A stretch of DNA of 64,000 bases, taken from positions 186,001 through 250,000 of the forward strand of contig QCNC01000001.1 of the NCBI GenBank assembly GCA_003210155.1, read 5' to 3'. Source of the stretch: Prochlorococcus sp. AG-424-E18 (GTDB lineage: Bacteria; Cyanobacteriota; Cyanobacteriia; PCC-6307; Cyanobiaceae). Below, in pieces: positions 51,165 through 62,043 of this stretch. The notes beneath the pieces were generated by a model. That model had not been told where the DNA came from. It worked only from the letters and a program-made list of their open reading frames with translations, and made no database searches. The translations under genes and the position numbers were made by a program. Every line of letters begins with the position of its first letter. Position 1 is the first letter of the stretch.

Positions 51165-52508
51165 TTGGAAAATAATCAAAAAGAAAAAATATTTTCAAAT
51201 AAAGTTGTCCAAAAATTTTTAGAAAATGATCCTAAATTCACCCTAAAAAATAAATATAAATTTGCTGAAATTGCATCTTCTCTAGCATATTATTTAAAAT
51301 CATTTTCCAACATAAATAAATTACTAGATTATGTTTGCTTAATTTTTAAACATATTTTTTCTGAGAATATAATTTTAATTATTCCTTTAAATTACGAGGG
51401 GGAGATATGGAATGAAAATATAAAAATTTCTGTTAATTATGAATATTCAACAATTCAAGAAGAGATTAATAGTTTTTTGGATCAATTTCATTTTTCAAAA
51501 AATTTTAAAATAAAAGAAATTGTAACTTTTGAAAATGCTTTAAAAAATAAATTTAAAGAATATAATATTGAAGCAAAAAAAATAATATCAAGAGGCAAAT
51601 GTAGAGGATTTATTTATATTTTTAGCGAAGATATTTCTAGAAATTCGATTACTGAAGATAGTAATTTTAATTTTATTGAAAATTGTCTAGCTGTTGGATT
51701 AGAAAATTACTACCTAATTAAAACAAAGAAAAAGCATGAGAATGTAGATAGAGAGATTTCCACTGGTGCTGAAATTCAATCTCAATTACTCCCGGATTAT
51801 TGTCCAATAATCCATGGTATAGACCTAGCTGCTCATTGTAGACCAGCTCTTCAGCTCGGTGGAGATTACTATGATTTTATGTGTTTAAAGACTAATATTT
51901 CTGAAAAAAGGAAAGAAAAATCAAGATGGGCCTTTGTAATAGGTGATGTCATGGGTAAAGGGATTCCAGCCGGTCTTTTAATGACTATGTTAAGGGGCAT
52001 GCTTCGTGCAGAGGTTCTTACAGGTCTTCCTCCAGATAGAATTTTGCATGATTTGAATCAACTAGCAATAAATGATTTAGATCAATCGCATAGATTTGTG
52101 ACATTATTTTACTCAGATTATGATCCTAGAACTAAAAAATTGAGATTCGCTAATGCAGCACATAATCCTCCTCTGCTTTGGAAAAGTTCAGATCAGAAAA
52201 TTATTAGACTAGATGCAAAAGGATTTGTACTTGGACTACAAAAAGATGCTGAATATCATTGTGGTGAAATCAAGCTTAATCAAAATGATTTAGTTCTTTA
52301 TTACACAGATGGAGTAATTGATACTTCTAATTCTTTAGGACAAAGATTTGATGAGGAAAGATTAATTAAAACTCTTACAAAATTGTGCAAGCAGTCTTAT
52401 ACATCCCAAGAAATATTAAATAAAATATTTAAAAAGCTAGACGATTTTACAGGCCAAAATAGACATCTTGAAGATGATGCCTCAATGGTTATTTTTCAAT
52501 TGAAATAG
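51165..52508 (+). CDS. RsbU-type PP2C serine phosphatase
   Basis: ORF 447 aa, TTG start; AEIQSQLLPD, GGDYYDFM, VIGDVMGKGIPAGLLMTMLRGMLR, LYYTDGVIDTSN, EDDASMVIFQL. Confidence 0.88.
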   Translation: MENNQKEKIFSNKVVQKFLENDPKFTLKNKYKFAEIASSLAYYLKSFSNINKLLDYVCLIFKHIFSENIILIIPLNYEGEIWNENIKISVNYEYSTIQEEINSFLDQFHFSKNFKIKEIVTFENALKNKFKEYNIEAKKIISRGKCRGFIYIFSEDISRNSITEDSNFNFIENCLAVGLENYYLIKTKKKHENVDREISTGAEIQSQLLPDYCPIIHGIDLAAHCRPALQLGGDYYDFMCLKTNISEKRKEKSRWAFVIGDVMGKGIPAGLLMTMLRGMLRAEVLTGLPPDRILHDLNQLAINDLDQSHRFVTLFYSDYDPRTKKLRFANAAHNPPLLWKSSDQKIIRLDAKGFVLGLQKDAEYHCGEIKLNQNDLVLYYTDGVIDTSNSLGQRFDEERLIKTLTKLCKQSYTSQEILNKIFKKLDDFTGQNRHLEDDASMVIFQLK

Positions 52509-52563
52509 ATATTTTTGTCACTTATATAAAAAAATGCTTTAGTAGAGATACTTAACATTACTA

Positions 52564-53949
52564 ATGGATATGGCAAAAGTTTGGAGTAAAAGGTTTGATA
52601 ATGCACTTGACCCTTTTATTGAAAAGTTTAATGCCTCAATTGTTTTTGATAGAAAGCTTATTTGTGAAGATTTAGATTGTTCGATTGCTCATGCAAAAAT
52701 GCTTGGCAAAACTAAAGTTTTATCCTCTTCTGAAGCTTTGGAAATTATTAATGGATTAGAATCAATAAAAGTTGAATATTTGGAGGGTAAATTTAGTCCT
52801 GGCCCACCTTCTGAAGATATTCATTACTGTATAGAAGAAAAGCTTGTAAGTTTAATTGGTGAAACCGGAAAAAAATTACATACCGGTAGAAGTAGAAATG
52901 ATCAAGTTGGCACAGATATACGATTGTGGCTAAGAAAAGAGATTGATAATATTGAAATTTTAATAATTGATTTACAAAAATCCTTCTTAAATCTTGCGAA
53001 GTCCAATATTCATACCTTAATTCCTGGATATACCCATATGCAAAGAGCTCAACCTTTATCTTTGGCCCATCATTTATTGGCTTATATAGAAATGCTCCAA
53101 AGAGACCGAGAAAGGTATAAAGAAGTACGCTCAAGAGTTAATATTTCTCCATTAGGAGCTGCAGCTTTAGCTGGAACAAAAATAAAAATAGATAGGCACT
53201 TTACAGCTGCAGAATTGGGTTTTGAAAAGATTTATAAAAACAGTATTGATGCAGTTAGTGATAGAGATTTTTGTATAGAATTCGTTTCTGCCTCTGCTTT
53301 GTTGATGTCTCATTTAAGTAAAATTTCAGAGGAAATAATTTTATGGGTAACTGATGAATTTTCTTTTGCAAAATTAACAGATAAATGTGCCACAGGAAGC
53401 AGCTTAATGCCGCAGAAAAAAAATCCTGACGTTCCAGAATTGATAAGAGGTAAGACAGGAAGAGTGTATGGGCATCTCCAGGCATTATTAACGATGGTCA
53501 AAGGGGTACCACTTTCATACAATAAAGATTTTCAAGAGGATAAAGAGCCAATATTTGATACTGTAGAGACAATATCTTCTTGTATTAAAGCGATGACTAT
53601 TTTAATTAATGAGGGTATTGAATTTAATGAAAAAAATCTATCTGATTCTGTAGAAAACGACTTTTCTAATGCTACTGACTTAGCAGATTATTTAGTTGCT
53701 AAAGATGTTCCTTTTAGGACCGCCTATCAAGTTGTTGGTCAAATCGTTAAATATTGCCTCGAGAGAAAAGTGTTATTTAAAAATCTCAAAATTGATGAGT
53801 TTAAAAATTTTCATCCCGAATTTGATGAGGATGTTTTTGTGGACCTTAAACCTCTGAATGTCGTTAAATCAAGAAATAGCGAAGGTGGTACAGGTTTTGA
53901 TCAGGTAGAAAAAGAGGTAAATAATTGGCAAAAAAGATTGTTACTTTGA
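52564..53949 (+). CDS. argH: Argininosuccinate lyase
   Basis: ORF 461 aa; [59 protein letters not shown]. Confidence 0.97.
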   Translation: MDMAKVWSKRFDNALDPFIEKFNASIVFDRKLICEDLDCSIAHAKMLGKTKVLSSSEALEIINGLESIKVEYLEGKFSPGPPSEDIHYCIEEKLVSLIGETGKKLHTGRSRNDQVGTDIRLWLRKEIDNIEILIIDLQKSFLNLAKSNIHTLIPGYTHMQRAQPLSLAHHLLAYIEMLQRDRERYKEVRSRVNISPLGAAALAGTKIKIDRHFTAAELGFEKIYKNSIDAVSDRDFCIEFVSASALLMSHLSKISEEIILWVTDEFSFAKLTDKCATGSSLMPQKKNPDVPELIRGKTGRVYGHLQALLTMVKGVPLSYNKDFQEDKEPIFDTVETISSCIKAMTILINEGIEFNEKNLSDSVENDFSNATDLADYLVAKDVPFRTAYQVVGQIVKYCLERKVLFKNLKIDEFKNFHPEFDEDVFVDLKPLNVVKSRNSEGGTGFDQVEKEVNNWQKRLLL

Positions 53950-54013
53950 ATCTCAATTATTTTTATACAACAAGGGTATGCTTTGAAGTAGTATAGTAAA
54001 GCAAAGTTATGAG

Positions 54014-54034
54014 ACTACTCAGTGTAGTTTTTTT
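54014..54034 (+). promoter_or_regulatory. Terminator-like hairpin in the leader of the RNA-binding protein gene
   Basis: ACTAC(54014-54018)-TCAGT-GTAGT(54024-54028), stem extendable by a G-U and an A-U pair, with T run 54028-54034; upstream TATAGT (53992-53997) could be a -10. Confidence 0.5.
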
Positions 54035-54062
54035 ATAAGGTAAATTTTTTGTTGAGTTTAAA

Positions 54063-54593
54063 GTGAGTATTTTTGTTGGCAATTTGCCGTTCCGCGCAGA
54101 GCGTGAAGATGTTATACAGTTGTTTGCCCCTTTTGGTGAGGTTTTAAATTGTTCTCTTCCCTTGGAGCGGGATACTGGAAGGAAAAGAGGATTCGCTTTT
54201 ATTGAAATGGCAGATGAAGCGATTGAGTCAAAAGCTATTGATGGTTTGCAAGGCACGGAACTTATGGGTAGACCATTAAGAATTAATAAAGCTGAGCCAA
54301 GAGGTTCTGGTGGATCTCGTAGAGGAGGAAGAGGCGGCTACGGCGGCGGTAATAACGGTGGTTATGGAGGTGGCGGCTACGGCGGCGGCAATAATGGTGG
54401 TTATGGGGGCGGTGGCTACGGTGGTGGTAATAATGGATCTAATAGCTTTAACGCTAATAAATCTTCTGGAGCAGAAGGTTGGGAAGACAGAAGCTATGGA
54501 AATTCTTCTGATAATTCTGAATATGAAAATGGTAGGAGCAGAAGAAAAAGGGGTGTGTCCAATGAGAGCAATACTTCAAACGAGACAAATTAA
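54063..54593 (+). CDS. Glycine-rich RRM RNA-binding protein (Rbp family)
   Basis: ORF 176 aa, GTG start; RNP motifs IFVGNLP and RKRGFAFIEM; Gly/Tyr/Asn-rich C-terminal repeats. Confidence 0.93.
   Translation: MSIFVGNLPFRAEREDVIQLFAPFGEVLNCSLPLERDTGRKRGFAFIEMADEAIESKAIDGLQGTELMGRPLRINKAEPRGSGGSRRGGRGGYGGGNNGGYGGGGYGGGNNGGYGGGGYGGGNNGSNSFNANKSSGAEGWEDRSYGNSSDNSEYENGRSRRKRGVSNESNTSNETN
54333..54437 (+). repeat. 39-bp tandem repeat in the glycine-rich region of the RRM protein
   Basis: Units start at 54333, 54372 and 54411 (partial); each encodes GGYGGGNNGGYGG with synonymous drift. Confidence 0.92.
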
Positions 54594-55594
54594 CAACCCA
54601 TTTCTTCAAGTGCTGTCGTTAATTTAAATAAATATTCAATATCTAATTCATTTTTTATAGATTTATTAGAAATTTGATTTCTCCAAATTTTAGCTTTTGG
54701 TATACCTTCAACTAAATTTATAAGATGTTTACAAATATCCCAAGATTTTCCTCCATTACTTAAATGCGCTTCTATGTATGGAATTAAGGAGAATATAATA
54801 TTTGAAGCTGATTTGGGTTTTTTATTAATTCCATAAATCTTTTGATCAATTTCAGCCCATCTCAAGGGATGTTTATAAATTGACCGTCCAATCATGACCC
54901 CATCAAAATCACTCAAGGCTTTTAGTGATTCATCGATATTTGTTAAACCTCCATTGATTTCTATTAATAATTCTGGATTTGATTTTTTCAATTTTTTTAC
55001 TACATCATAATTTAGTGGTGGTATGGTCCTATTTTGTTTTGGATTTAGACCTTTTAATATGGCTTTTCTTGCATGAATTGTAAATCTGTCTGCACCAGCA
55101 TTTGCGATAATTCTTACGAAATTATTTAAATTAACGAAACTATCATTATTGTCTACACCGATTCTGTGTTTGATCGTAACCGGTAAGTTGCAATTATTTT
55201 TTAAGGATTCTATACATTTTGCTGCTTTTTCAGGTTCATTCATAAGTGAAGCCCCAAAATTTCCAGAACAGACCCTTGGACTAGGACAACCAACATTAAA
55301 GTTTATTTCGTCATAACCCCAATCCTGTGCCATTTGGGCTGCCTCTTTAAGAATTTTAGGATCATCCCCTCCGAACTGAATTGATATCGGGTGTTCTTCA
55401 TCATTAAAATCTAAAAAATTTTCTTTTTTATTTGTAAAAACTAAACTCTGGGCCACAATCATTTCCGTATACAAAAGAGCTTTAGAACTTATTTTTCTCA
55501 TTATCATTCTGAAATGTTTATCAGTACAATCCATCATTGGGGCAATACTTAATTTATGAATATTTTTAATAGAATTAGCCTTAATCAAATCCAT
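54590..55594 (-). CDS. dus: tRNA-dihydrouridine synthase
   Basis: ORF 334 aa; LSIAPMMDCTDKHFRMI, INFNVGCPSPRVCSGNFGASLM, VMIGRSIYKHPLRWAEID (DusA-like). Confidence 0.93.
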   Translation of the reverse strand: MDLIKANSIKNIHKLSIAPMMDCTDKHFRMIMRKISSKALLYTEMIVAQSLVFTNKKENFLDFNDEEHPISIQFGGDDPKILKEAAQMAQDWGYDEINFNVGCPSPRVCSGNFGASLMNEPEKAAKCIESLKNNCNLPVTIKHRIGVDNNDSFVNLNNFVRIIANAGADRFTIHARKAILKGLNPKQNRTIPPLNYDVVKKLKKSNPELLIEINGGLTNIDESLKALSDFDGVMIGRSIYKHPLRWAEIDQKIYGINKKPKSASNIIFSLIPYIEAHLSNGGKSWDICKHLINLVEGIPKAKIWRNQISNKSIKNELDIEYLFKLTTALEEMGC

Positions 55595-55617
55595 TATTTT
55601 TTTTGTGATTTAAGTAT

Positions 55618-56112
55618 ATGAATCAATTTCTATCAAGAAGAACTTTTATTCTAATTCCTACCATGTCAATCCTAAAAAAAATCTTTAATCCTATAAAAGT
55701 ATTAGCATCTTCACTCCCTTCTAAAGAAGAGTGGAATTTATCAAAAGATGAATGGAAGGCTAGGCTTAGTCCAGAATCATATTATATTTTGAGGGAGGAA
55801 GGGACTGAAAGGGCTTTTAGCAGCCAATTAAATAATGAGAAGAGGAAAGGGACCTTTCACTGTGCAGGATGCGATTTGCCGCTTTTCCTCTCAGATAAAA
55901 AATATGATAGTGGTACAGGATGGCCAAGTTTTTGGGACTCAATTCAAGGATCAGTAGAAACAAAAGTTGATTTCAAGTTAATTGTTCCTAGAACCGAATA
56001 TCATTGCTCTAGGTGTGGAGGTCATCAGGGACATGTCTTCAATGATGGGCCACTTCCCACTGGCAGAAGATACTGTAACAATGGATTAGCATTAAGGTTT
56101 GTTCCTGAATAA
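55618..56112 (+). CDS. msrB: Peptide-methionine (R)-S-oxide reductase with N-terminal extension
   Basis: ORF 164 aa; [56 protein letters not shown]. Confidence 0.95.
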   Translation: MNQFLSRRTFILIPTMSILKKIFNPIKVLASSLPSKEEWNLSKDEWKARLSPESYYILREEGTERAFSSQLNNEKRKGTFHCAGCDLPLFLSDKKYDSGTGWPSFWDSIQGSVETKVDFKLIVPRTEYHCSRCGGHQGHVFNDGPLPTGRRYCNNGLALRFVPE

Positions 56113-56119
56113 ATATTTG

Positions 56120-56140
56120 TGCGGCCTTCCGCAACTTGTT
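56120..56140 (+). terminator. Candidate hairpin terminator after msrB
   Basis: TGCGG(56120-56124)-CCTT-CCGCA(56129-56133) followed by a T-rich tail (ACTTGTTTT); GC-rich stem 7 nt after the msrB stop. Confidence 0.4.
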
Positions 56141-56186
56141 TTGTGCATCACTTTATTGGACAATAGTTCTATTAAATTTTAGAAAA

Positions 56187-56906
56187 ATGATTGAAAATCA
56201 ATCAGACAATATCGATAATAAAGAAAATGATGATTCTAATCAGGATAATGCTCCTGAAAATACATCATCTACTCAAAATTCAACTACCGAAATTGATGAA
56301 TTATCTTCTCAAAAAACAGAAGAAATAAATACTGAAGAATTAAAAAATACTATCTCAAATAATGATGCAAGATTAGAGCAATTAGAAAAAGAGCATGAAA
56401 CATTAAAAAATCAATATGTAAGGATTTCAGCAGATTTTGATAATTTTAGAAAAAGGCAGTCTAGGGATCAAGACGATTTAAAAATCCAACTTGTTTCAAA
56501 GACTTTAACTGCAATACTACCTATTGTTGACAATTTTGAGAGAGCAAGACAACAACTTAAACCAGAAAGTGAAGAAGCTCAAGCTCTTCATAGAAGTTAT
56601 CAAGGATTGTATAAACAACTAGTAGAAGTTTTAAAACAACAGGGAGTTTCACCCATGAGAGTGGTTGGTCAGCAATTTGATCCAAACTTGCATGAAGCTG
56701 TATTAAGAGAACCTAGTGAAGAGTTTGAAGAGGATTTTATTATTGAAGAATTGCAGCGAGGATATCATCTAGAAGGTAAGGTTTTGAGACATGCATTGGT
56801 TAAGGTTTCTATGGGACCCGGCAAACAAAATTCACAACAGGAAGTAGAAAAGGATACAGTTGAAGGGGATGCGAATTCAGAGGCAAATACTTCTGAAGAT
56901 GTATAA
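56187..56906 (+). CDS. grpE: Nucleotide exchange factor GrpE
   Basis: [48 protein letters not shown] opens at 56136; ATG 56187 (MIENQSDN) is the more plausible start. Confidence 0.93.
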   Translation: MIENQSDNIDNKENDDSNQDNAPENTSSTQNSTTEIDELSSQKTEEINTEELKNTISNNDARLEQLEKEHETLKNQYVRISADFDNFRKRQSRDQDDLKIQLVSKTLTAILPIVDNFERARQQLKPESEEAQALHRSYQGLYKQLVEVLKQQGVSPMRVVGQQFDPNLHEAVLREPSEEFEEDFIIEELQRGYHLEGKVLRHALVKVSMGPGKQNSQQEVEKDTVEGDANSEANTSEDV

Positions 56907-56935
56907 ATTCCAAATTCTTATTTAAGCATTATCTA

Positions 56936-58060
56936 ATGGCTGATTTTTACCAAATACTTGGAGTTTCAAGAGATGCTGATGCGGATACCTTAAAAAGGGC
57001 TTATAGAAAATTAGCACGACAATACCATCCTGATGTTAATAAAGAACCTGGTGCGGAAGATAAATTTAAAGAAATTGGTAAGGCTTACGAAGCATTAGCT
57101 GATCCTGAAACTAGAGCAAGATATGACCAATTTGGAGAGGCTGGCCTTGGGGGTGCAGCTGGAATGCCTGATATGGGAGATATGGGTGGCTTTGCAGATT
57201 TATTTGAAACTTTTTTTAATGGCTTTGGGGGGCAAAATCCACAAGGAGGAAGAACACAAAGAAGAGGTCCTCAGCAAGGAGACGATCTAAGGTATGATCT
57301 TAACGTTGACTTTAAAGATGCAATTTTTGGCCAACAAAAAGAAATTAAAATTCCTCATTTGGAGACATGTGAAGTCTGTAGGGGAACAGGTGCAAAACCA
57401 GGAACAGGCCCCAAAACTTGTTCAACATGTGGTGGAAGTGGACAAGTTAGAAGAGCAACAAGAACACCTTTTGGTAATTTTACACAAGTAGCTGAATGTC
57501 CCTCATGTAATGGGGCTGGCCAGATAATTTCAGATCCATGTTTAACTTGCGGCGGAAATGGCGTAAAGCAAGTCAGAAAAAAATTAAGAATTAATATTCC
57601 TGCAGGAGTTGATACTGGCACTAAATTAAGAGTTTCTGGCGAGGGAAATGTTGGTTTGAAAGGGGGTCCACCAGGGGATCTTTATGTTTTTATAAAGGTT
57701 AAGAATGATTCAAAACTTAAAAGAGATGGTGTAACTATTTACTCAGAAGTAGCAGTGAGTTATTTACAGGCTATTTTAGGCGACACTGTAAAAATCACTA
57801 CAGTTGATGGTGATGTTGATTTAAAAATTCCAAGTGGTATTCAGCCAAATACAACTCTTTCACTTGAGAATAAAGGGGTGCCTAGACTTGGAAATCCGGT
57901 TGCAAGAGGAAATCATGAAGTCTTAGTAAAAGTAAAATTACCAACTCGTATAACCGATGCAGAACGTGAGCTTTTAGAGGGTTTAGCTTCTCAATATTCA
58001 GATAAAAATATTAATTCCAGTAGTGGACTGTTTAGTAAATTATTTGGTAAAGAATCTTAA
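56936..58060 (+). CDS. dnaJ: Chaperone DnaJ
   Basis: ORF 374 aa; J-domain with HPD, G/F region, four CxxCxG zinc motifs ([32 protein letters not shown]). Confidence 0.97.
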   Translation: MADFYQILGVSRDADADTLKRAYRKLARQYHPDVNKEPGAEDKFKEIGKAYEALADPETRARYDQFGEAGLGGAAGMPDMGDMGGFADLFETFFNGFGGQNPQGGRTQRRGPQQGDDLRYDLNVDFKDAIFGQQKEIKIPHLETCEVCRGTGAKPGTGPKTCSTCGGSGQVRRATRTPFGNFTQVAECPSCNGAGQIISDPCLTCGGNGVKQVRKKLRINIPAGVDTGTKLRVSGEGNVGLKGGPPGDLYVFIKVKNDSKLKRDGVTIYSEVAVSYLQAILGDTVKITTVDGDVDLKIPSGIQPNTTLSLENKGVPRLGNPVARGNHEVLVKVKLPTRITDAERELLEGLASQYSDKNINSSSGLFSKLFGKES

Positions 58061-58290
58061 TGACCTTATTAAAGCATTTGGATCTTAAATCTGTTCCATG
58101 TCCTTTAAATGTTGTCAAAATTAAATTGGCTTTGGAGAAGTTATCTAAAAATGAACAACTTATTGTTGAACTAGATAAAGGTGAACCAGAAGAAATGGTA
58201 TTAAACAATTTAAAAGAGATGGGATGTTTGTTTAGACAAATCAAAGAAAATGAAAAATTTATAAAAATAAAAATATTGAATGAAAACTAA
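58060..58290 (+). CDS. TusA-family sulfur-carrier-like protein
   Basis: ORF 76 aa; LDLKSVPCPLNVVKIKLALEKL (CPxP motif) and the typical size of the family. Confidence 0.8.
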   Translation: MTLLKHLDLKSVPCPLNVVKIKLALEKLSKNEQLIVELDKGEPEEMVLNNLKEMGCLFRQIKENEKFIKIKILNEN

Positions 58291-59197
58291 TAGTAAATAT
58301 TTAGGTTTAGTTACGAAAAAATTTAATGATTTTTTTTTAGTTGATTTAAAAAATCAAGAAAACTCTGGAAATAGTCAGAAATTTTTATGTAAGGTTAAGA
58401 AGTCTATAAATTTCAAGGATCAATTAATTTATGTTGGAGACGAAGTAGAGATTGAAAAAATTGATCTTAAAAGTAAACGCGCAATAATAACAAGTTTAAA
58501 AAAAAGAAGAAACCTTTTAGTTAGACCCTCAGTTGCAAATATTTCAAACATATACGTTACTTTTTCCGTTCAAGAACCAGAGTTAAATTTATCTCAAGTT
58601 AATAGGTTTTTGATATCAGCAGAATCAATGGGAGTTGAAGTCTCATTAGTTTTGACAAAGTGTGATTTAATCTCTGACAAAAGAAGATCATATCTACTTG
58701 ATAAATTTGAGAAATGGGGTTACGAAGTAATAACTTTAAATTTACAGAAATCCGATTGCTTTAAAAATTTATTAGCCGAGGTAAAGCAAAAAGAATGTTC
58801 AATTTTTATGGGTCCGTCCGGAGTTGGCAAAACTACTTTGCTAAATATGATTATTCCAGGTCTTCAAAATAGTACTTCTCCTGTTTCCAATAAAATTAAG
58901 AGAGGAAAAAATACTACTCGAAATGTTGAGTTATTTTCTCTGTCGAATCAAAGTTACATTGTGGATACTCCTGGTTTTAATATGCAACCTCTAGAGGTTG
59001 ATATTAAGTTGTTACCAAATCTTTATTCAGAAATATATAAACAGGTAATTGAAGAAGGAATTAAGTGTAAATTTCGTAACTGCTTACATTTAAACGATGA
59101 GGGATGTAATTTAAATAAATCCTTTGAAAGATATTCTTTTTATAAAGAAATGATTGAGTCTTCTAAGAGTCACTATTATCAAAACCAGGAAGATTGA
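58280..59197 (+). CDS. rsgA: Ribosome small-subunit-dependent GTPase RsgA
   Basis: ORF 305 aa; circularly permuted GTPase with [30 protein letters not shown]-terminal Cys/His zinc motif. Confidence 0.93.
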   Translation: MKTNSKYLGLVTKKFNDFFLVDLKNQENSGNSQKFLCKVKKSINFKDQLIYVGDEVEIEKIDLKSKRAIITSLKKRRNLLVRPSVANISNIYVTFSVQEPELNLSQVNRFLISAESMGVEVSLVLTKCDLISDKRRSYLLDKFEKWGYEVITLNLQKSDCFKNLLAEVKQKECSIFMGPSGVGKTTLLNMIIPGLQNSTSPVSNKIKRGKNTTRNVELFSLSNQSYIVDTPGFNMQPLEVDIKLLPNLYSEIYKQVIEEGIKCKFRNCLHLNDEGCNLNKSFERYSFYKEMIESSKSHYYQNQED

Positions 59198-59513
59198 GAT
59201 TTAATCCACCAGTCAAATCATTCATTCTTTCTTTCATAGTTGTAGTTGATAATTCATGAGCTTTTTGAATAGCTTGTAGTATGTTTTGCTCTATTTGTTC
59301 TTTATTTGCATTTAAGATATTTTCTTGTACTTCTACTTTTAAAGGAAGTTGGTTTCCACTAATCCAAACTTTTATCATCTCATCATCACTTTTGCCTTCA
59401 ATCTCCATATTTTCAAGTTCATCTTGTAATTTTTGAGCATCTTGCTGAATTTGTTTAGCTTTTTTAAAAGCTTCTGTAAGTTGTCCAAAGTTAGGAAGTC
59501 CAAAACCCGCCAT
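59163..59513 (-). CDS. YbaB/EbfC family nucleoid-associated protein
   Basis: ORF 116 aa; [62 protein letters not shown]. Confidence 0.92.
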   Translation of the reverse strand: MAGFGLPNFGQLTEAFKKAKQIQQDAQKLQDELENMEIEGKSDDEMIKVWISGNQLPLKVEVQENILNANKEQIEQNILQAIQKAHELSTTTMKERMNDLTGGLNLNLPGFDNSDS

Positions 59514-59530
59514 TTTGTAAAAACGTTTCT

Positions 59531-60424
59531 TTAGTTAGGATAGTCAAAACCAATCATTCTTACTTCCGGTTGCAAATAAATCCCTTTGTTTTGTAGTACT
59601 TTTTGTTGAATTACTGTTATTAATTCATAAATATCTTTTGAACTTGCTGAAGAAGTGTTGATTATAAAATTTGAATGCATTGTAGAAATTTCAGCACCGC
59701 CAATTTTAAATCCCTTTAAACCCATATCATCAATTAATTTTGCTGCATAATTATTTTCAGGATTTTTAAAAACACTACCAAAACTTGGTTGATGATATGG
59801 TTGTATTTCTGTTTTTAATTTAAGGTTATTTTTGGTTGTTTGAATTAATTTTTCTAGATTTCCATTAGGTTCAAAATGTAGTCTTGCACTAATAATTGTT
59901 AAATCATTTCTTTGAAAAGAGCTAAATCTATACTCAAAATTAATATCTTTTTTTTCAATTTCAAGTTTTTCAAGAGTTTTATTATTAATAACTTTTACGG
60001 CAATAAGATTTTTTGCTAGCGAAAAATTACCTGTGCCAGCATTCATATAAATTGCTCCTCCTAATGTTCCTGGAATTCCGACAGCCCATTCCCCTCCTTG
60101 TAATCCATTTTTAGCAAGAGAATTAGATAATGTTGGGAGCATTACACCTGCTTCCGCTTCAATAATCCCTGAATTTGGTTCTATCTTTAGTGATTTCAAT
60201 TTTTTTGTACAAATAACTAAGCCTTTTATGAGAATATTATTTATTAAAAGATTTGAACCTGCACCAATTATTTGACATCTTTGTTTATTTAACTTAGCCC
60301 ATTTTACTAGATATGAAAGTTCTTCAACGCTTCTTGGCTCAGCAAAATATTCAGCCACTCCTCCCACTTTTATAGTTGTATAACTACTTAAATTACAATT
60401 TTCAGAAAAAATTTTTTTATTCAT
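59531..60424 (-). CDS. murB: UDP-N-acetylenolpyruvoylglucosamine reductase
   Basis: ORF 297 aa; [54 protein letters not shown]. Confidence 0.95.
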   Translation of the reverse strand: MNKKIFSENCNLSSYTTIKVGGVAEYFAEPRSVEELSYLVKWAKLNKQRCQIIGAGSNLLINNILIKGLVICTKKLKSLKIEPNSGIIEAEAGVMLPTLSNSLAKNGLQGGEWAVGIPGTLGGAIYMNAGTGNFSLAKNLIAVKVINNKTLEKLEIEKKDINFEYRFSSFQRNDLTIISARLHFEPNGNLEKLIQTTKNNLKLKTEIQPYHQPSFGSVFKNPENNYAAKLIDDMGLKGFKIGGAEISTMHSNFIINTSSASSKDIYELITVIQQKVLQNKGIYLQPEVRMIGFDYPN

Positions 60425-60440
60425 AAATTAGTTATTTATT

Positions 60441-61850
60441 TTAATTATTTTTTTCATTTAAAATTGACCAGAAATTATGACAATCACCAGCTCCCATATT
60501 CAAAATTAAATCCCCTTTTTGAGTTAATTCGTAAAAATTCTTTGAAACTTCATAATAATTATTTATGTAACTAACATTTTTATTTTTTTTATAAATTAGA
60601 TCAGTAATCATTTTCGAAGTAATTTTTTCTTCGTTTCCTTCTCCTGCTCCATAAATACTTGTTACATAAATAATATCTGCTTTTGATAATTCTTCAGCGA
60701 ATTCTTTATTAAATTGCTTTACTCGAGAATATCTATGAGGTTGAAATAAAGCAATTAATCTATTTTTTTGAAATTCATTATTATTTTTTTGCTTAATAAA
60801 TAATCTTCCTAATTTAATAGTCTCTTTTATTTCGTTTGGGTGATGTGCATAATCGTCATATAAACTTCTTTCATCTATTTGGCCTCTAAATTCAAATCTT
60901 TTTTTTGGCAGTTTCAAATATTTTAAATTTTTCTTAATTTTTATAAAATCTACACCTATCATTCTGGAAGCTGCTATTGCTGCGGTGATATTGGATAGAT
61001 TATGTTGTCCTGGAATTGGAATATTTAAATTACTGATAAAATTTCCATTTTCATAGTATTTTCCAATTGTATACTTTGAATTAATTTCAGTCGGGATTAT
61101 TGCATATGTTACGTTTTTAGCCGTAGAGTTTGACCACTTATATTTAGAATAAAAATTTTTTCTTGAGGTTTCACAATCAAAATTAAGTAATAATTTTTTA
61201 GAGTTTTTAGCGAAACTTTTAAAAGAAGATATGACTTCACTTAAATTAGAAAAATGATCGCAATGATCAAAATCAATGTTATTGATTATTCCAATATCAG
61301 ATTTATATTTGTCAATAGTCCCATCAGATTCATCAACTTCAGCTACTAAGTATTTTGTATTTTCTAAATGACAATTAGAGTTGTAAATAGGAATTATTCC
61401 TCCAGTTATTGAAGAAGAATTACTTGTACATAACTCAAGTATCGTAGAGAGAAATGTACTAGTTGATGTTTTTCCGTGGCTGCCTGCTATTGCCAATGCA
61501 GTATAAGTACGCATTAGCATTGCAAGTATCTCTGAACGATGTTTTATTGATAAATTTTTTTCTTTGCAATACGAAAATTCTTGATTTTCTGGCTTGATCG
61601 CGGAGCTTACAACAAAATTAATCAATCTGTTGGTAAATTTTGAAGTAACAAATTCAATATTTTGTGGAACTTGAGAAGTAAAGATTACTGCACCTAGTTT
61701 CTCCAATTTATTAGTTTCATCGTTTTTAACTAAATCAGATCCTGAAATTGAACAACCTTTTTGCAGTAAACCCATTGCTAATGCTGACATCCCAATACCT
61801 CCGATCCCAATAAAATGAAAATGACTTTTCAAAAGTAATTTTTTATCCAA
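60441..61850 (-). CDS. murC: UDP-N-acetylmuramate--L-alanine ligase
   Basis: ORF 469 aa; FHFIGIGGIGMSALA, AIAGSHGKTSTSTFLS, YDDYAHHPNEIKETIK. Confidence 0.96.
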   Translation of the reverse strand: MDKKLLLKSHFHFIGIGGIGMSALAMGLLQKGCSISGSDLVKNDETNKLEKLGAVIFTSQVPQNIEFVTSKFTNRLINFVVSSAIKPENQEFSYCKEKNLSIKHRSEILAMLMRTYTALAIAGSHGKTSTSTFLSTILELCTSNSSSITGGIIPIYNSNCHLENTKYLVAEVDESDGTIDKYKSDIGIINNIDFDHCDHFSNLSEVISSFKSFAKNSKKLLLNFDCETSRKNFYSKYKWSNSTAKNVTYAIIPTEINSKYTIGKYYENGNFISNLNIPIPGQHNLSNITAAIAASRMIGVDFIKIKKNLKYLKLPKKRFEFRGQIDERSLYDDYAHHPNEIKETIKLGRLFIKQKNNNEFQKNRLIALFQPHRYSRVKQFNKEFAEELSKADIIYVTSIYGAGEGNEEKITSKMITDLIYKKNKNVSYINNYYEVSKNFYELTQKGDLILNMGAGDCHNFWSILNEKNN

Positions 61851-62001
61851 TGTTTATCTTTTACTTAAATCAAAATAACTTCTAGGTAAGATTTTGCTAT
61901 TTTTTCTTAAAAAAAAATGTTTTTTTTTCTTGAATTAATACAAAACTGGACTTATTTGCTTAATAAATCAAAAAAACCTTACGTTATTGCACAAAATTCA
62001 G

Positions 62002-62007
62002 TATGAT
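62002..62007 (+). promoter_or_regulatory. Candidate -10 element (TATGAT) upstream of gap2
   Basis: TATGAT 37 nt upstream of the gap2 ATG. Confidence 0.35.
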
Positions 62008-62043
62008 CAGCAACTTAGGTTAATCATTTAGAAATTATTAGTT

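Noticed and set aside
54310-54627. 105-aa alternative-frame ORF across the glycine-rich repeats
   Set aside because: Produced by repetitive GGN codons read in another frame (Ala/Val/Met-rich); not a plausible protein.
56113-56186. CIRCE element before grpE-dnaJ
   Set aside because: No TTAGCACTC-N9-GAGTGCTAA; the only dyad is the short TGCGG/CCGCA hairpin, which fits an msrB terminator better.
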